The notes beneath the pieces are model-generated. The model was not told where the DNA came from, made no database searches, and saw only the letters and a list, made by a program, of their open reading frames with translations. Position numbers and translations under genes: made by a program. From Pseudomonas sp. GM78 (GTDB lineage Bacteria; Pseudomonadota; Gammaproteobacteria; Pseudomonadales; Pseudomonadaceae), in assembly GCF_000282475.1 (NCBI RefSeq), contig NZ_AKJF01000069.1:1-64000 (forward strand): 64,000 nucleotides of DNA, read 5' to 3'. This document shows, one piece after another, positions 63,733 to 64,000 of this stretch (positions within the stretch are counted from its first letter, which is position 1; every line of letters begins with the position of its first letter).

Positions 63733-64000
63733 TCAGGGTTGGAATGCCCCGATAAATATCGCCGGATCCACTCGCGCATCATTCAGGCTGACATTCCAGT
63801 GCATATGCGGCCCCGTCGCCCGTCCCGTCGCACCGACTTTGCCAACCACCCCACCACGCGCCAGCTGCTGCCCAACCTTCACATCGATCTTCGACATATG
63901 ACAGAACATGCTGATAAAGCCCTGGCCATGATCGACAAACACCGTGTTGCCATTGAAAAAGTAGTTACCAATCAAGATCACCTTGCCCGCGGCCGGGGTC
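63733..64000 (-). CDS. M23-family peptidase, C-terminal part
   Basis: The frame enters from the right edge and ends at 63733; 89 residues are visible. They show the end of a LytM/M23 zinc endopeptidase domain: NGNTVFVDHGQG, MFCHMSKIDVKVGQQL, GKVGATGRATGPHMHWNVSLN, with catalytic and zinc histidines in CHMS and HMHW. Such enzymes cut peptidoglycan cross-links or act as amidase activators. The N-terminal part and any signal peptide are outside the window. Confidence 0.92.
   Translation of the reverse strand, partial: TPAAGKVILIGNYFFNGNTVFVDHGQGFISMFCHMSKIDVKVGQQLARGGVVGKVGATGRATGPHMHWNVSLNDARVDPAIFIGAFQP

Overview
The window is chromosomal DNA from a Pseudomonas, most likely of the P. fluorescens group. 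The evidence is the GC-rich core genes, the order cysE-iscR-iscSUA-hscBA-fdx-iscX-ndk-rlmN-pilF-rodZ-ispG-hisS-yfgM-bamB-der, the queA-tgt-yajC-secD-secF cluster, and many Pseudomonas-type REP/REPIN hairpins (GTAGGAGCGAGC and GTGGGAGCGGGC classes).

Left arm (1-15000): the end of msrB, an exported MsrA, a PAS-GGDEF protein, a LysR regulator divergent from an argD-like aminotransferase, a yefM-yoeB toxin-antitoxin pair, a P-loop kinase-like protein, a PhoD-like phosphatase, small envelope proteins, and a complete NAD-linked molybdenum formate dehydrogenase operon (fdsG-fdsB-fdsA-fdsD). This is followed by an almost gene-free stretch with three REPs and a DUF3077 gene.

Accessory block A (about 15100-21050): AT-rich DNA outside the integrated island. 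It holds a two-gene module (a soluble NdpA-like protein plus a protein with a C-terminal membrane anchor) and a coupled three-gene operon (pentapeptide-repeat membrane protein, minimal nucleotidyltransferase, small helical protein). The operon lies between an intact and a truncated copy of the same small gene. Both modules look like uncharacterised conflict/defence cargo.

Accessory block B (21207-34582): a 13.4-kb phage-satellite (PICI/P4-like) island in tRNA-Leu(CAA). A copy of the tRNA 3' end and the displaced tRNA terminator mark the far end, and both ends carry paired arm-type repeats. The island encodes a P4-type integrase, an AlpA regulator, a chain of overlapping small genes ending in a CHC2 zinc-finger protein and a RepA-like helicase, a second tyrosine recombinase, an HK97-type major capsid protein with no other visible head or packaging genes, and an AAA/SMC-like ATPase with a zinc hook that resembles RloC anticodon nucleases. 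Two five-copy iteron arrays of identical layout (29471-29563 and 32098-32188) look like a P4-style two-site replication origin. A conserved two-hairpin element occurs once in each accessory block (15258-15338, 31977-32057) and may be a C4-type antisense RNA.

Right arm (34558-64000): tRNA-Leu, tRNA modification (queA, tgt), Sec translocase accessories (yajC, secD, secF), a glycine-zipper protein, suhB, trmJ, cysE and the Fe-S assembly operon behind tandem IscR sites. Then follow ndk, rlmN, pilF, rodZ, ispG, hisS, yfgM, bamB and der, an overlapping transaminase/omega-amidase pair, leuA with a possible leader peptide, a small unknown gene, and a partial M23 peptidase at the edge.
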